NCBI RefSeq assembly: GCF_001514265.1
Contig: NZ_KQ948997.1
Location: forward strand, 124,001-188,000
Direction of reading: 5' to 3'
Source of the DNA: Streptomyces resistomycificus
GTDB taxonomy: Bacteria > Actinomycetota > Actinomycetes > Streptomycetales > Streptomycetaceae
Length of the DNA: 64,000 nucleotides
Shown one piece after another: positions 62,336 through 64,000 of the stretch. Made by a program: the position numbers and the translations under genes. Numbering within the stretch: position 1 is the stretch's first letter; the number at the start of each line of letters is the position of its first letter. Under the pieces are notes generated by a model, which saw only the letters and a program-made list of their open reading frames with translations, did not search any database and was not told the origin of the DNA.

Positions 62336-64000
62336 GTGGCAGAAACAGCATCGAAGACGACCGCAAACACCTCCGGCGGCAGCCGTCCGCGCCTGATGCT
62401 CATGGACGGGCACTCGCTGGCCTACCGCGCGTTCTTCGCGCTGCCCGCGGAGAACTTCACGACCGCGACGGGCCAGCCGACGAACGCGATCTACGGCTTC
62501 GCGTCGATGCTGGCCAACACCCTGCGTGACGAGGAGCCCACGCACTTCGCGGTGGCCTTCGACGTGTCCCGCAAGACCTGGCGCTCCGAGGAGTTCACGG
62601 AGTACAAGGCGAACCGCTCCAAGACCCCGGACGAGTTCAAGGGTCAGGTCGAGCTGATCGGCGAACTGCTCGACGCGATGCACGCACACCGCTTCGCGGT
62701 CGACGGCTTCGAGGCGGACGACGTCATCGCGACCCTCGCCACGCAGGCCGAGGCCGAGGGCTTCGAGGTGCTCATCGTCACCGGCGACCGTGACTCCTTC
62801 CAGCTGGTGAGCGAGCACACCACCGTCCTGTATCCGACGAAGGGCGTCTCCGAGCTGACCCGGTTCACCCCGGAGAAGGTCCTCGAGAAGTACGGGTTGA
62901 CGCCCGCGCAGTACCCGGACTTCGCGGCCCTGCGCGGCGACCCGTCCGACAACCTGCCCGGCATCCCGGGCGTCGGCGAGAAGACCGCCGCGAAGTGGAT
63001 CAACCAGTTCGGTTCGTTCGCGGAGCTGGTCGAGCGCGTCGAGGAGGTCAAGGGCAAGGCCGGCCAGAACCTCCGCGACCACCTGGAGGCCGTCAAGCTC
63101 AACCGGCGGCTGACCGAGATGGTGCGCACCGTCGAACTGCCGAAGGCGGTCACCGACCTGGAGCGCGCTCCGTACGACCGCACGGCGGTCGCGATGGTTC
63201 TCGACACCCTGGAGATCCGCAACCCCTCGCTGCGCGAGCGGCTGTTCGCGGTCGACCCGGGCGACGAGGAGGCGGAGGCGACCCCGGTCCTCACGGACGG
63301 CGTGGAACTGGACGGCACCGTGCTCGCCACCGGCGAGCTGGCCGCCTGGCTCGCCGAGCACGGCTCGCAGGTCCTCGGCGTGGCCACGGTCGACGCCTGG
63401 GCGCTCGGCACCGGCTCGGTCGCCGAGATCGCCCTCGCCGCGGCCGACGGCAAGGCCGCCTGGTTCGACCCGTCCCAGCTGGACGAGGCCGACGAGACGG
63501 CGCTGGCCGCCTGGCTGGCCGACGCCGACCGGCCCAAGATCTTCCACAACGCCAAGGGCGCGATGCGGGTCCTCGCCGAGCACGGCTGGAGCGTCGCCGG
63601 CGTCACCATGGACACGGCACTCGCCGCCTACCTGGTCAAGCCGGGCCGCCGCTCCTTCGATCTGGACGCGCTGTCCCTGGAGTACCTGCACCGCGAGCTG
63701 GCTCCCGCCGCGACGGCCGACGGTCAGCTGGCCTTCGGCGCGGACGACGGGGCCGAGGCCGAGGCCCTGATGCTCCAGGCCCGCACGATCCTCGACCTGG
63801 GCGGGGCCTTCGAGAGCCGTCTCGAGGAAGTCGGCGCCGCGGACCTCCTGCGTGACATGGAGCTGCCCACGTCCGCCCTGCTGGCGCGGCTGGAGCGGCA
63901 CGGCATCGCCGCCGACCGGGCCCACCTGGAGGCCATGGAGCAGATGTTCGCCGGCGCCGTCCAGCAGGCGGTGAAGGAGGCGCACGAGGCCGCCGGGCAC
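62336..64000 (+). CDS. polA: DNA polymerase I, N-terminal 555 residues (runs off window)
   Basis: Starts at GTG 62336. The 5'-3' exonuclease domain is complete: LMLMDGHSLAYRAFFALP, VAFDVSRKTWRSEEFTEYKANR, FEADDVIATLA, VTGDRDSFQLV and DNLPGIPGVGEKTA. The 3'-5' exonuclease-like domain (from about 300) lacks the acidic DxE motif; the site reads GVATVDAWALG, so proofreading is presumably absent, as in other actinobacterial Pol I. The polymerase domain begins before the right edge (LPTSALLARLERHGI) and continues outside. Confidence 0.96.
   Translation, partial: MAETASKTTANTSGGSRPRLMLMDGHSLAYRAFFALPAENFTTATGQPTNAIYGFASMLANTLRDEEPTHFAVAFDVSRKTWRSEEFTEYKANRSKTPDEFKGQVELIGELLDAMHAHRFAVDGFEADDVIATLATQAEAEGFEVLIVTGDRDSFQLVSEHTTVLYPTKGVSELTRFTPEKVLEKYGLTPAQYPDFAALRGDPSDNLPGIPGVGEKTAAKWINQFGSFAELVERVEEVKGKAGQNLRDHLEAVKLNRRLTEMVRTVELPKAVTDLERAPYDRTAVAMVLDTLEIRNPSLRERLFAVDPGDEEAEATPVLTDGVELDGTVLATGELAAWLAEHGSQVLGVATVDAWALGTGSVAEIALAAADGKAAWFDPSQLDEADETALAAWLADADRPKIFHNAKGAMRVLAEHGWSVAGVTMDTALAAYLVKPGRRSFDLDALSLEYLHRELAPAATADGQLAFGADDGAEAEALMLQARTILDLGGAFESRLEEVGAADLLRDMELPTSALLARLERHGIAADRAHLEAMEQMFAGAVQQAVKEAHEAAGH

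Overview
The window is a stretch of very GC-rich actinobacterial chromosome, almost certainly from a Streptomyces. Evidence for this: third-position G/C bias throughout, many GTG starts, GTGA/ATGA start-stop overlaps, a TrpM-type small protein inside the trp genes, an HGxxPAAW-type small protein, the DUF2752 and Trp-associated membrane proteins beside trpE, and TTA leucine codons confined to two genes. From memory the gene order (trp genes, lgt, gltBD, pyk, pdtaR-type regulator, liv operon, polA) resembles the polA-to-trp part of the S. coelicolor chromosome. This is recollection, not a search.

Layout. 1-10.4 kb: end of an MFS transporter, a TIGR03085-type protein, then hisI-trpE-three small membrane proteins-trpC-trpM-trpB-trpA, a membrane-anchored thioredoxin-fold protein and lgt. 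trpD, trpG and trpF are absent. 10.4-18.4 kb, minus strand: a seven-gene overlapping operon with four different ADP-ribosylglycohydrolase-family proteins, a ribokinase, a CaiB-type CoA-transferase and a CitE-type lyase. It ends at a strong terminator shared with lgt and is the best candidate here for an undescribed pathway. 18.6-26.7 kb: a VIT1/CCC1-type metal transporter, gltB-gltD and a VWA protein. 26.7-36.6 kb: a compact steroid C/D-ring (HIP) degradation locus of KstR2 type. It has two acyl-CoA dehydrogenases, an IpdF-type SDR, the TetR regulator KstR2, a FadA6-type thiolase, IpdC, IpdB, IpdA, EchA20 and two more SDRs. Both divergent promoter regions carry a KstR2-like palindrome.

36.6-47.2 kb: a 24-bp tandem repeat, a predicted metallopeptidase with a zinc ribbon, a GH35 beta-galactosidase divergent from its AraC-type regulator, chorismate mutase, a stand-alone response regulator, an M1 aminopeptidase, and a decarboxylase/N-hydroxylase pair resembling desAB of hydroxamate siderophore synthesis. 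47.2-52.6 kb: Tat-exported 5'-nucleotidase, SIMPL protein, pyruvate kinase, a tRNA with anticodon CAA flanked by matching hairpins, and a PdtaR-like ANTAR regulator. 52.6-58.3 kb: the branched-chain amino-acid ABC transporter livK-H-M-G-F. 58.5-64 kb: a membrane-anchored unknown, a PaaI-type thioesterase, an FdhF/YdeP-type molybdoenzyme and the first 555 codons of polA.

Across the window several genes have a -10-like hexamer 6-8 bases before the start codon and no Shine-Dalgarno sequence, which suggests leaderless transcripts. Function calls rest on recognised motifs and gene context, not on database searches.
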